Assembly: GCA_963575745.1 (NCBI GenBank)
Contig: CAUYUJ010001367.1
Location: 1 to 64,000, forward strand
Direction: 5' to 3'
Length of the DNA: 64,000 nucleotides
DNA from: Prorocentrum cordatum
Taxonomy: Eukaryota > Sar > Dinophyceae > Prorocentrales > Prorocentraceae
Under the pieces are notes generated by a model. That model searched no databases and was not told the origin of the DNA. It was given only the letters and a program-made list of their open reading frames with translations. Made by a program: the position numbers and the translations under genes. Position 1 is the first letter of the stretch. The number at the start of each line of letters is the position of its first letter. This document shows, in pieces, positions 50,330 to 61,164 of this stretch.

Positions 50330-52465
50330 CCCTCGGAAAACCGGGAGGGGTCATTACCGGTTTGAGCACCTCCTCGCCCGCCCCCTCCCCCAGAAAACCA
50401 GAAGGTGACTGCCGGTTCGAACCCTTCCCACTCCAGAAAACCGGGGAGGGGTCACTACCGGTTCGAACCCCTCCTCCCCACCGCCCTCGAAAAAACCGGG
50501 GGGAGGGGGGGGAGGTGCACCCGTTCGACCCCCCCCCTCGAAAACCAGGGGGGTCGGTTCGAATCCCTACCCCCCTCCCTCGAAAACCGAGGGGCGTCAT
50601 TACAGGTTCGAACCCCTCCCAACCCCTCCCCATGCTCACCGCCAGCAAACGACTCCCGGGTCCCTACCACCGTCCGCACCACATCCCCCACTGCTGTCCC
50701 CAGCACCACTGTCCTCACCACCACTGTCCCCGCTGTTCCCACCACCGTCCCCACTGTCACCACCAGAGCCCCCACCATTGTCGCAGCGTCCCCAGTCCCC
50801 ACCACTGTTCCCACCACGGTTTCACTCTCCCCACTTTCTCCACGGCCCCAACCACTGTCCCACTGTCCCCACTGTCCCACTGTCCCCGCCGCTGTCCCAC
50901 TGAGCTGTCCCACTGTTCCCACCATTGTCCGCACTGTCCCCACCACTGTCCCCACCGTGCCTCTGTCCCATTATCCCACCGCCGTCCTCGCCACCCCCCT
51001 CACCACTGTCCCCACCACCACTGTACCCTCCACTGTCCCACTGTTTCCACCACATTCCCACAGTCCCCACACCACTGTCCCCACCACCACCGTCCCCACC
51101 ACTGTTCCACTGTCCCCACTGTTCCCACCATCGTCCCTGCTGTCCCCACCAGGGTCCCCACTCCCCCCACCATTGTCCCACCACGGTCCCACTCTCCCCA
51201 CTTTCCCCACGGTCCCCAACACTATCCCACTGTCCCCACTGCACCCACCACTGTCCCACTGTCCCCGCCACTGTCCCACTGTGCTTTCCCACCGTCCCCA
51301 CTGTCCCCATCACTGTCCCACTGTCCCACTGTCCCACTGTCCCCACCACTATCCCTACTGTACTACTGTCCCACCACTGTCCTCACCACCGCCTTCACCA
51401 CTGTCCTCACCACTACCGTCCCCACCACTGTCCCACTGTCCCCACTGTTCCCACCATTGTCCCCGCTGTCCCCACCAGCGCCCCCACCCGTGTCTCAGTG
51501 TCCCCACTCTCCCCACCATTGTCCCACCACGGTCCACTCTCCCCCTTCCCCACGGTCCCCAACACTATCCCACTGTCCCCCACCCCACCACTGTCCCACT
51601 GTCCCCGCCGTGTCCCACCGTCCCCACTGTCCCATCACTGTCCCCACTGCCCCCACTGTCCCCACCACTTTCCCCACTGTATACCACTGTCCCCCACCAC
51701 TTTTCCCCACTGTACTACTGTCCCACCCTGTCCCCCGCTGTCACCTCACCACTCTCCCCACCACCACCGTTCCCTCACTTTCCCTGTCCCCACTGTTCCC
51801 ACCATTGTCCCCGCTGTCCCCACCAGTGTCTCACTGTCCCCACTCCCCCCACCATTGTCCCACCACGGTCCCACTCTCCCCACTTTCCCCACGGTCCCCA
51901 CCACTATCCCACTGTCCCCACTGCACCCACCACTGTCCCACTGTCCCCGCCGCTGACCCACTGTGCTGTCCCACCGTCCCCACTGTCCCCATCACTGTCC
52001 CACTGCCCCCACTGTTCCCACCACTTTCCCCACTGTGCTACCACTGTCCCCACCACTTTCCCCACTGTCCCCATCACTGTCCCGCTGTCCCCTCACCTCT
52101 GTCCCCACCACCACTGTTCCCACCACTGTCCCAGCATCCCCACCATTATTCAACTGTCCCGAGGAGCGGGATTCGTTTGCCGGCGGCGAGGGGGGCGAGG
52201 GGGGGGGTCGAACCGGTAGTGACCCCCCCTGGTTTTCGAGGAGGGGGAGAAGGGGGTTCGAACCGGTAGTGAACCCCCCCGGTTTTCCAGGGGAGGGGGG
52301 AGGTGGTTCGAACCGGTAGTGACCCCGCCCCCTTTCATGATGGACCTGGGGGTGGAGGGGTTCGAACCGGTAGTGACCCCCCCTCGGTTTTCGAGGGGTG
52401 GGGGTGGGGGGGACGGGTTGGGAACCCCCAGTGACCCACCGGGTTTTCCGCCAGCAGCGGTAGAA
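50330..52465. mobile_element. Fold-back structure: inverted subrepeat arms around a minisatellite
   Basis: Left arm (50330-50662) holds about six copies of a roughly 45-50-bp subrepeat with GAAAACCGG, GGGGTCACTACC and GGTTCGAACCCCTCC, ending GCCAGCAAACGACTCCCGGG. Right arm (about 52160-52465) holds the same elements inverted, starting CCCGAGGAGCGGGATTCGTT. Between them lies about 1.5 kb of CCCCACTGTCCCACCAC minisatellite (50663-52158). GGTTCGAACC is a 10-bp palindrome. Confidence 0.82.
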
Positions 52466-52484
52466 CACGCCCTTTCACATCTAT

Positions 52485-52600
52485 GTGTGTATATATATAT
52501 ATATAGAGATACATGCTTCTATGTATATATATATAGATATATAGATATATGGATAGATATAAGTGTGTATATATATGTGTGTGTGTAGATGTAGATGTAC
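52485..52600. repeat. (TA)n/(GT)n microsatellite
   Basis: ATATATATAGAGATA and GTGTGTGTAGATG repetition. Confidence 0.95.
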
Positions 52601-52904
52601 GTGCTTCTTTCGCTTCTGAAACGGGGGGGTCGGGTGTTGCCACCGGTGTCACGCCGCGACCCTGAGATCCTGGCGCTGCAGCTGTTTCACAACGTGCGTT
52701 CTCGCTCGCCCCGGGGACCCTCGCAAGTCGATCGGGCTCGAAAAAGGGCGCCGGAAGATTGACGACCTACCAGAACACCCCGACACAACCCGAATACCCA
52801 AATTTCGGGTTGGGGGGGTAGTGTTTGCTTCATATGCGTGCTTTTTCCATGCTCCCCGGCGGACTTCCCTCTGGGAAAGGAGGGCACATTGGGGCCCTCG
52901 GGTT

Positions 52905-53105
52905 GGGTACACGCCGGTCGGAAGAAGTGGGTAGAACCGTGCAGTAGGGAGGCGTTGGAAGTAGATTGGGCTTCCACCCGCCCCCTAAAGAGGAGAGAAG
53001 AAGGAAACCAGTCGATCCTTAAAGCAGGAAGGCGCCAAAAGAAGACTGGGATCTGGGATCTCCCCAAAAAAACGTACTACTTTCAACGACTGGCGTGCAG
53101 GTTTC
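52905..53105 (+). repeat. Dispersed repeat family G, copy 1
   Basis: Shares CGGTCGGAAGAAG, AGTAG.GAGGCG, AGTAGATTGGG, CCTAAAGAGGA and GGAAGGCGC-type blocks, in order, with 57975-58180. Confidence 0.75.
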
Positions 53106-53164
53106 GCTCGGTGGGTGGTGAAAGATGGGCCCCAGAGCTCGGGCCGTGAGGGGCGTCCTCGGGC

Positions 53165-53320
53165 CCCGGCCGCCGCCGCCGTCGTCGTCGTCGCCGTCGT
53201 CGCCTTCGTCGTCGTCGTCGTCGTCGTCGTCGTTCAAGGTCGCGACTGTCTGCGATGCCCACGGCGACAGTCGACCACGGGCGACCGACAGCGACGACGA
53301 GCGACGACGACGACGACGAC

Positions 53321-53365
<45 letters not shown>

Positions 53366-53387
53366 ACGGCGACGACGACCGACGAGG

Positions 53388-53441
<54 letters not shown>

Positions 53442-53445
53442 CGAC
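53165..53445. repeat. Inverted trinucleotide tract: (CGT)n facing (ACG)n
   Basis: CGTCGTCGT at 53170-53233, then about 60 bp of spacer, then GACGACGAC to 53442. The two could pair as a long hairpin. Confidence 0.93.
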
Positions 53446-53551
53446 GAGCGCACTGGGCCCGCACCGCGCCTGGCAGCACCCGCGCGGGGAGGCGGCGGCC
53501 GAGGGCCCCCGGGCCCTCGACGAGAGAGGCGCGCCTCTCTTCAGGCCCTGA

Positions 53552-54580
53552 GTCGGGCCTGCCCCCCTGCAGGAGGAATCTGGGAAAAACAGCAAACAGC
53601 AAAAAATGATCTTGGGACGATTCTATTCGGCTATCTCTGGCTGAGCCTTCTTCGGCTACTTTCAACTCTTCGTCCCAGATCCGCCTCTAGGGAGGCATAT
53701 CACTCTACAGGAGGAATATGGGGAAAAACAACGATCAACAAACAATGATCGTGGGACGATTGGTTTCGACTATATCTGGCTATCGTGAACCTTCTTCGGC
53801 TACGTTCAACCCTTCGTCCCAGATCCGCCTCTAGGAGGGCATATCACCCTACAGGAGGAATCTGGGAAAAAAAGAACGAGGAATATGGGAAAAAAACAAC
53901 GATCAACAAAAAATGATCGTGGGACGATTTTATTCGACTATCGCTGGCTACTGTGAACCTTCTTCGACTACGTTCAACCCTTCGTCCCAGATCCGCCTCT
54001 GGGGGGGCATATCACTCTACAGGAGGAATATGGTGGAAAAAAAAAGATCAACAAAAAATGATCGTGGGACGATTGGTTTCGACTATATCTGGCTATCGTG
54101 AACCTTCTTCGGCTACTTTCAATTCTTCGTCCCAGATCCGCTTCTAGTAGTGCATGTCCCTCTACGGAAGGAATATTGGGAAAACAGCAAACAACAAACA
54201 AAAATCTTGGGACGATTTGTTTCGACCATCTCTGGCTATCGTGAACCTTCTTCGGCCTTTTTCGATTCTTCGGCCCCGATCCGCCTGTAGGAGGGCATGC
54301 CCCTCCACAGGAGGAGTATTGGAAAAACAACCGAAGCAACAACGAACAAGCTTGGGACGCTTTGTTCCGACTATCTCTGGCTATCGTGAACCTTCTTCGG
54401 CTAATTTCGAATTTTCGTCCCAGATCCGCCTGTAGGAGGGCATGCCCCTCTACAGGAGGAATCCGGGAAAAAACAACAGACAACAAAAACTAAGATTGGG
54501 TCGATGTGTTTCGACTATCTCTGGCTATCGTGAACCTCCTTCAGCCACTTTCGATTCTTCGTCCCAGCTCCGCCTGCAGT
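53552..54580 (+). repeat. Head-to-tail array of MITE-A-like units (about 7)
   Basis: Starts with a normal MITE-A left end (GTCGGGCCTGCCCCCCTGCA). Each unit runs GGAGGAAT.TGGGAAAAACAAC, GATC.TGGGACGATT, TCTGGCTATCGTGAACCTTC, TTCGTCCCAGATCCGCCT. At each junction the right and left ends share one GGGCAT(G/A) core (53693, 53837, 54004, 54151, 54293, 54437). Period 141-167 bp. Confidence 0.88.
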
Positions 54581-54599
54581 ATTGTGGATGCCATGACAA

Positions 54600-55225
54600 T
54601 GGACACTCTAAGAATCCTATCATTGAATTAAGGATGTGTACAACATGTGTAAAGCATGTTCTGAACATGTTTCAAGCGTGTTTTTACATGTTCAACACGT
54701 GTTTGAAACATGCTGTAGACGTCTGGGAACTGTTTGGCAGCACGCCAGTTTTGTATTGCCTGGAGTCTTGGAGCAGCTGTCTGCAATTGTCTGGACTTCT
54801 GGAATATGAATTACAATATCATATCGATTGCTCATGGATGCCTTTTACAATACATCGCACGTCGAAGAAGCAGTCCAACAACAGTCTGGAATTGTCTGGA
54901 TGTCTGGAACATGTTTGGGGGCCCACGTGCGAACCCTACCCCTACCCCCCACGACTTCTGAGGGGGAGGGTGGGGCTCGCTTCGCTCGGGAGCTCCCGAG
55001 CGACGTGAACCCCACCCTCGCCCTCAGAAATCGTGGGGGGCAGGGGTAGGGCTCGCATGTGGCCCCCTAATGTTTATCACATGCTTTAGATTATACATCC
55101 ACGATCTTATCGATTGTTCATAGATGTCTTTTGCAATACACCGCGGCGTCGAAAAAGCAGTCCAACAACAGTCTGGAATCGACTGGACTTCTGGACCATG
55201 TTTATAACATGCTTTAGACGTTGTC
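54600..55225 (+). repeat. Duplicated CAGTCCAACAACAGTCTGG segment
   Basis: 54815-54916 and 55105-55210 are diverged direct copies (TATCGATTG.TCAT, GTCGAA.AAGCAGTCCAAC, GTCTGGAAT). The spacer contains the fold-back insertion at 54917-55067. Confidence 0.85.
54917..55067. mobile_element. Fold-back element with 6-bp flanking repeat
   Basis: Arms GGGGGCC(C)ACGTGCGAACCC... and their inverse are complementary over about 50 bp, with an inner GCTCGGGAGCTCCCGAGC palindrome. ATGTTT occurs at 54911-54916 and 55070-55075. The homologous segment at 55193-55220 lacks the insertion. Confidence 0.85.
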
Positions 55226-55229
55226 GGCG

Positions 55230-55470
55230 GCGTCGTCGTCGTTGTCGCTGCCGTCGTCGGCGTCGCGGTCGTTGCCAAGTGCCATGTGGCACCCACCGTC
55301 AAGGTCTTGAGAGATGTTGCAAACCAAGCTGCGGGTGGGTGGGTGGGATGCTTACGCGGGCAGTGGAGTGGACACCTCACCCACTGCGAACGGGACCTCA
55401 GGTGGAGTGGGGACTATTTTTTTAAATAGTTTTGACCTTTCTGGAATCTTTTTGGGGTATCTCTGATTTT
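55230..55470. other. (GTCGTC)n tract and spacer
   Basis: CGTCGTCGTTGTCGCTGCCG at 55226-55275. No gene. Confidence 0.5.
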
Positions 55471-55477
55471 TCTTAGA

Positions 55478-55507
55478 AAATCCCCCCTGTAGGGGGACAC
55501 ACCCGAC
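55478..55507 (-). mobile_element. MITE-A terminus
   Basis: TCCCCCCTGTAGGGGGACAC then ACCCGAC; upstream GGGGTATCTCTGATTTTTCT mirrors the tail at 43640. Confidence 0.75.
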
Positions 55508-55554
55508 ATAACACCTAGTCGACGAATACAGCCTCCAGGAGGCCCTGCCCGACC

Positions 55555-55890
55555 TCACTCTCAGGCCGGGGCGCTCGCCCTCGGCCTCGGCCTCGGCCCG
55601 ACGAATACAGTACGAATAACAGTATTAAGCAGACGAGTGATAAAGACAAGAAGAAGATGAGGATGAGGAGGAGGAGGGAATGATCGACAGTCTGCAACAT
55701 GATGAGGAGGATGAGGATGAGGAGGAGGATGAGGAGGATGAGGAGGAGGAGGGAATGATCGACGGTCTGCAACGTGTTTCTGACGTGCTTTAGACTCCAC
55801 CCGGTCGACCTCCACACCCTGCCGGAGGCCCTGCCCGACCTCACTCTCAGGGCCGGGGCGCTCGCCCCTCGGCCTCGGCCCGCGGGGGGC
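55555..55890 (+). repeat. Duplicated GACCTCACTCTCAGG segment and GGA-rich tract
   Basis: GACCTCACTCTCAGG..CGGGGCGCTCGCC occurs at about 55552 and 55837. GGAGGGAATGATCGAC.GTCT occurs twice between them. Confidence 0.85.
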
Positions 55891-55894
55891 CGCT

Positions 55895-55928
55895 CTCGGG
55901 CCCCCCCCGCCGCCGCCGCCGCCGCCCC

Positions 55929-55979
<51 letters not shown>

Positions 55980-56021
55980 CGTCGTCGTCGTCGCCGTCGT
56001 CGCCGCCGTCTTCGTCGTCTC

Positions 56022-56063
<42 letters not shown>

Positions 56064-56085
56064 CGTCGTCGTCGTCGTCGTTCGG
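55895..56085. repeat. (CCG)n/(CGT)n microsatellite
   Basis: CCGCCGCCG then CGTCGTCGT, about 190 bp. Confidence 0.95.
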
Positions 56086-56114
56086 GGTCGGCCGCACCGG
56101 CCGTATAAGGCCTC

Positions 56115-57185
56115 TCCAACAGGGAGAAGGAACGAAGCCTCTCTTTGACCCCACGGGCACCTGCGCGGGCGAGGAGCGCCGTGCCAGGACCTATAGGGAA
56201 CATCGAGCCCCTGCCGAAAACAACCTGTTCCTTACTTCAGCGCCTTGGCTGGATCGTCGGACGTCTTGGGGGCAGCAAGACGCAGCTTGCGCCAGGGGCG
56301 GCGACGGGGGCGAGCAGCCCAGGGGGGGAGCAGCGCGTGCGTCCAGTGGCGCCGACGGGCCATGTCTTCGGCGAGACCCCCCGGCGGATATGCGCGCACA
56401 GTCGGGCTGCCGAAGGAACGCCGAAGAAGGAACGAGGCCCCCCTTGGCCGCCAGCAGCGCCGGGGTGCACGAGGAGGGCCAGAGGAACAACTACGGGAAG
56501 GACCCGAGGAACAGCGGACCCCTTTCCGAACCCAAAGTGGTCCTCTCGCCGTCGCTCGGACGTCCATTTCCCGTGCATTTTTGCGGTTTCGTGCGTGTGT
56601 TTTTTTGCTCGATGGTCCAGGATGGTCCTCGCTGGTCCTCGCCGAGAAAAAATGCACACGTCCGAGCGATGCCAAGTCCTTGCTTCAGCGGCTTGTCTGC
56701 ACTGCCCGCCTCTGGGCTACTCTCCCCTGCCGTCGCCGCCGAGGTAGTGGCGAAGGAGCGCGCGTGGCTGCTTTTTTCCCTGCGCCCCCCCCGGCGCTGG
56801 AGGCGGCCGGTGTGCTGGGAGGAGGACGTCTGGCGGCGGGCCCGAGGCCGGTCGCACGCACCCGAGTGCGTGCCCTCCCCCTGTCCAAATCCCCCTTTGT
56901 CTGGCCCGCCCCGGTCCTCGGCACCGGGGGCGCTCGAGGAGACGACGGCGGGTCGTCCTCCAGAAGGCCCAAAAGCTCACGTTGCATCTTCGATGGTACC
57001 TTGCCTGGCCCCTTGGCGCCGCTGCAGTCGGGCTGCTAAAACAAGGAACGATAAACAAGGAACGAAGCCCCGTTTTGGCCCCACAAGCGCCTGCGCGCAC
57101 GAGGAAGGCTAGAGGAAGAGCCATAGAAGGACCTAAGGAATATCGAGCCCCTTTCTTACCCAAACTGTTCCTTATTTCAGCGACT
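56115..57185 (+). repeat. Repeat family H, three diverged copies
   Basis: Copies at about 56115-56245, 56400-56540 (continuing at 56677) and 57030-57185. Each has GGAACGAAGCC, a GCGC.CGAGGA segment, GAGCCCCT.. and CTGTTCCTTA.TTCAGCG. The middle copy is split by MITE-B at that last block. Confidence 0.8.
56545..56676. mobile_element. MITE-B copy 3 (132 bp)
   Basis: Ends CTCGCCGTCGCTCGGACG and CGTCCGAGCGATGCCAAG, with TCCT on both sides (56541-56544, 56677-56680). It interrupts a family H copy. Confidence 0.9.
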
Positions 57186-57974
57186 TGGCTGTATCCTTGT
57201 CGAATCGTCGTATCCACGTCGAGCGTCGAATCCGCATCGGGCCCGCTTGGAGTACGAGGGAAGTCTGCAGGTTGTTGGGCGAGCAAGGCGCTCCCCGACT
57301 AGTCAGGCAACGCAGGGGCAACGAGATACTTGCCTTGCGCCTCGAAAAAAAATCGGGGCGGCCAGGTTTGTCACCCTGTGTGGCCCCTGGAGGCCAGGTT
57401 CGGGCCTCGAGAAGCCAAAGCGCCAGGATGCTTCGGAGAAGTCGGCATGAGCATGAGCCATCTGAGGTCCGCACCGGTTTCTTGGGTCGACCATGGTTTC
57501 CCTCCCCACACCCCTTGGGAGAACGGGTGTGGGGCTAGGGGCTCCTCCAGCGCCGGCCCAAGAACTCTGCACGGGTCCCAGAAAATCTTCGTATGATCAT
57601 ACACCCCGTGTCGCGCGCCCAGGGCGCTCCAGGCCCCAGCGCGGTGAGCCGACGAGGCGAGGATGACCCCCGTCGAGTGGAGGGGACCCCCCGCGCTCAC
57701 TATGGGACGCACAAGGACATACTAGCACCATGTGTGCTCGTTGGAGGCGCGCGTCCAGCCTGAAGGTATAGTATAACCGTCTCGTAGTCGATCGTTCCCC
57801 GAGCGGTATGTGCAGAAAGCGCCCGCCATGGAGTTTATACTATCAATTTTCTCGGCGAGAGGGTCGCCCCTGGGAGGGGGGGTGACGAACAAATTGACAC
57901 AGTGTTGGCATGTTGGGGCGACGACGATCACTAAACAGTTCTGAGTACCCAAAGAACCGATGTATTGTTCCCCA
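57186..57974. other. No gene recognised
   Basis: Unique DNA with no motif-bearing frame. Confidence 0.4.
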
Positions 57975-58180
57975 GCCGACAGGGTTACCCATCGGTCGGA
58001 AGAAGCAGGCGTAAACATGAAGTAGGAAGGCGCCGAGAGTAGATTGGGTGTCCGCCTGCACCCTAAAGAGGACGGAGTAGGTGAAGCCACACGATAATTC
58101 CAGTAGAAAGGCGCTCTTGAAGTAGACTGGAACATGGGAATCCAAGAACACCTCCTTTCCACGACCGATGGGTAAGGGTT
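57975..58180 (+). repeat. Dispersed repeat family G, copy 2
   Basis: Collinear with 52905-53105 over about 200 bp. Confidence 0.75.
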
Positions 58181-58199
58181 GTACTATTTGAAGAGATAG

Positions 58200-58599
58200 A
58201 CAGGTCCCCGACCTCGGGGGCGCGCAAACAGGGATTAGCGATCCATGGACTTGCCGCGCGGTCGCCAAAGCCGTGGACCGGGGGAGGCGCCCTTCCCAAG
58301 ATGCGGCCGGTGCCGCCTCTCCCGGCGGCGGACAGCCGCGAGTTCCCATGGAGACGGGAGCCGTCGCTAATCCACGCCCCCTTGATCCATGTCTGCAATC
58401 GCCCGGTTACCGCTGCCGCCGGCCCTAATAATCTGGGTGGTCCCCCGCCTCGCCTCCCCTGCACACCGCGGCCGCCGGTTTCCAAGAGTCCGAGCGGTCC
58501 CCTGGAATTCCGCCTCGCCCACCCTGCATGTCGCGGCCACCAGGCTCCAGCGCAGATCCCTAAACATCACGAACAGGCACACAAAACTTGTATCGGTTA
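58200..58599. other. No gene recognised
   Basis: Unique GC-rich DNA. Confidence 0.4.
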
Positions 58600-59090
58600 T
58601 ATGAGCCGACAGCCCACGCCCAGAACAGGCATCGGCAACACGCGATACAAGCACTCATCGATATCAAACACCGAGCCCAGCACTAAATAACACGCGCACC
58701 AAGAGCATACACCAATAAGAGGCATCCATACTGGCCACCAAGAGCATACACCAAGAACGTGCACCATTGACCTACACAACTCACGTCTACCAAGTTCATA
58801 CACAACGAGCATGCACCCATACTAGACACCAATAACAACTACATATATAGACACCACTAGCAACTACATTTAACATGCACCAGTAGCTAGTGTACATCAA
58901 GAGCAGACGCCCAGAACAAACATCACTGATATACACCGTAGGCATACATCAAGACCAAGAACCAGGCACAGTGATAAAGAACAGACGCCGACGACAGATA
59001 TCAAAACCATACCAATAACATATATCAGCAATATACAATATCATACCTCCATGAAAGGTCATACCCATACATCTTGAGACGCTGCAGACC
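58600..59090. repeat. A/C-rich degenerate repeat island
   Basis: Loosely repeated CACCAAGAGCATACACCA, ACATACATC and CCAATAACA words in a markedly lower-GC stretch. No codon-like frame. Confidence 0.6.
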
Positions 59091-59486
59091 GCTTGTGGTG
59101 ATCACCCGAACCAAAGCATTTTCCTCAAAACGAGGCCGTCGGACCTGGCCTTTTGACGGCCCCGAGGCCCAAGAAACCGAACAATGGCAACGGAACGGCT
59201 GCCTCAATGTGTTCTAGGCCGCTAGATGTCCGGGGACTAGCATTGGAAGGTCTGGCGACCCCCTTCCCCAATGTGTGAAGTTGTCGACTGGACACATCAA
59301 TTTGGCGAATCTCGAGGATTATACGATGGAGGGCGCCCATCCTCGCTAGGGTACGTTCGTATACCCCTTTTCCAGAGGTGCCCTCGAGTTTTCCCCTCCC
59401 CCAGCGTAGCGTTGCGCCCAAGGTCCCTGTTTGATGGCCCCTGGGCCTAACAACGGCTCCCCCGGGCCGAACTGAAATAAAAAATA
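59091..59486. other. No gene recognised
   Basis: A CCCCTGGGCCTAA...CCCGGGCCGAAC block at 59439-59472 is related to the tandem pair at 60517-60775. Confidence 0.4.
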
Positions 59487-60325
59487 CCGCGACTCCGAAA
59501 ATCGTAATGGGGGGAAACGATTAAAAACTTGCTGGGGCGGGCGATTAAACAAATGTTTCGCGGGCCTCCTCGCCCCCGCAATAGCGGGGGGGCAGGGCAG
59601 GCACACGGGGGGCGGACAATTCCGGGTTCCGCGGAAAGCCAGGGGGGGGGGGCGCGGGGTGGCGATCCAGGGCGCGGGGGCCAGGGGGGTGGACGGGGTG
59701 ATTTTTCAGGGCGAACTCGTCCTCCTCCTCCTCCTCCTCCTCCTTCGCATCCTCCTCGTCCTCCTCCTCCTCCTCCTCCTCCTCCTCCTCCTCCTCGTCC
59801 TCCTCCTCCTTTTCCTCCTCCTCCTCCTGTCCTCCTCCTCGTCCTCCTCCTCCTTCTCCTCCTCCTCCTCCTCCTCCTCCTCCTCTTCCTCATCCTCCCC
59901 CCTCTCCCTCTTCCTCCTCCTCCTCCTCCTCCTCCTCCTCCTCCTCCTCCTCCTCCTCCTCCTCCTCCTCCTCCTCATCCCCCACCTCCCAATCGCCGCG
60001 GAGGTCCGCAAGGACGACTGGCGGCCGTCCGCAATGACGAGGGTGATCAAGCGCCTCTTCGAAAACCCCTTCCCTCAACTGCTCCCTAATTACCCCGTCC
60101 CCCCTCCGCAATCCTCCTCCCGCAACCGCGGGTGATCAAGCGAGCGAAGGAGGACGAATAGAAAATCAGTTCCCCCAAAGGGGCAAAAGCAAACGCCGGG
60201 GGGCGGACGATTAAAGCAGTTTCCGGCGGCTGAATTCGATTAGTCCGCCCCACTCAATCATTTTGGGGGTCCGGGGGGGGGGTGAGGGGGGGGCGATTTT
60301 TTAATCGTTTCCCCCCATTACCGTC
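59487..60325. mobile_element. Possible inverted-repeat-bounded element (about 830 bp)
   Basis: Left end has TAATGGGGGGAAACGATTAA (about 59505-59524); the right end (60299-60324) has its inverse. A CCT microsatellite (59715-59990) and GGCG..CGATTAAA words lie inside. No coding capacity or target duplication seen. Confidence 0.5.
59715..59990. repeat. (CCT)n microsatellite
   Basis: About 270 bp of CCTCCT. Confidence 0.97.
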
Positions 60326-60516
60326 GGAGGTTTTGCACTGGACATACTTTAAATTTCCAGCGCGCACGCATCGTTTGGAGAGGAAGAGGGGGGGGGGACG
60401 GGGAAAGGAGGGGGGCGCGGTCGGCCGTCGATCACCGTGGTGGCGATTTCCGGCATGCGCGACTTGCTTCTGGCCGCAGGGAGCACGCCCATGCGATGAC
60501 TGCACCGAGAAAATAC

Positions 60517-60775
60517 GCGTGGGAGGTCTGGGACATCCTCTGGCCCTCTGGTCCTCTTCTTCTCCGTGCCCCCGGGCCCAGAAACGCCCCCCTGGGGCCG
60601 AACCTAAAGGAAAACGCTGCGATGGGAAAACATCGTACCGTCGGAGGTCTGGGACATTTTCCCAGCCCTCTTGTCCTCCGTGCCCCTGGGCCTAAAAAAC
60701 CCCTCCCGGGGCCGCACCGAAGGAAAAGCGCTGCGATTGAAAGACTCGTCTCGTCGGAGATTTAGGATATTCTTA
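60517..60775 (+). repeat. Two-copy tandem repeat, about 125 bp
   Basis: GGAGGTCTGGGACAT..TC...GTGCCCC(C)GGGCC.A..AAACGCC/CCCC...GAA.GGAAAA(C/G)CGCTGCGAT twice. Confidence 0.85.
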
Positions 60776-60778
60776 GAG

Positions 60779-60992
60779 GCCTCCCAGATGGAGTCGGAGT
60801 AGATTGGGTCGGAGGATCGCGCCGCATCGTCGATGCATCGCCGATGCATCGGCGAAGCATTGGCGACGTCATCGATGCATCGGAGACGTCGACGCGGGGA
60901 AAACCGGGCTCCACCATCGAGCCGTATCGCCGATGCATCGCCGATGCGGCGCGATCCTCCGACCCCATCAACTCGGACCCCAACTGGGAGGC
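60779..60992. mobile_element. Fold-back element rich in GCATCG (MITE-D)
   Basis: Arms of about 65 bp from GCCTCCCAG inward through GGGTCGGAGGATCGCGCCGC to CGATGCATCG, complementary to 60920-60992 with few mismatches in the inner 33 bp. Confidence 0.85.
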
Positions 60993-61164
60993 GTAACACT
61001 CTCTGGGGAAACCCACGGGTACCGATACCGCTACTCCCCGAATCTCTCCAGGGGTGCCTTCCGGCCAGAATTTCGGAGCGAATACAGCGGTGGCGACGAG
61101 GGCCTCCCAGGAGGCTCCAAAGGGGCAAAACCGAGGGCAGGGCAGCGGTATAGGGTACCTTTGC

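Noticed and set aside
50545-50580. tRNA gene, from a perfect B-box/T-loop word
   Set aside because: No A-box, acceptor stem or anticodon arm could be folded around it; the word is part of a subrepeat.
50405-52269. 600-codon Pro/Ser/Cys/His-rich frames as a gene
   Set aside because: They follow the CCCCACTGTCCCACC minisatellite and are open in two frames at once; no start, intron or domain supports them.
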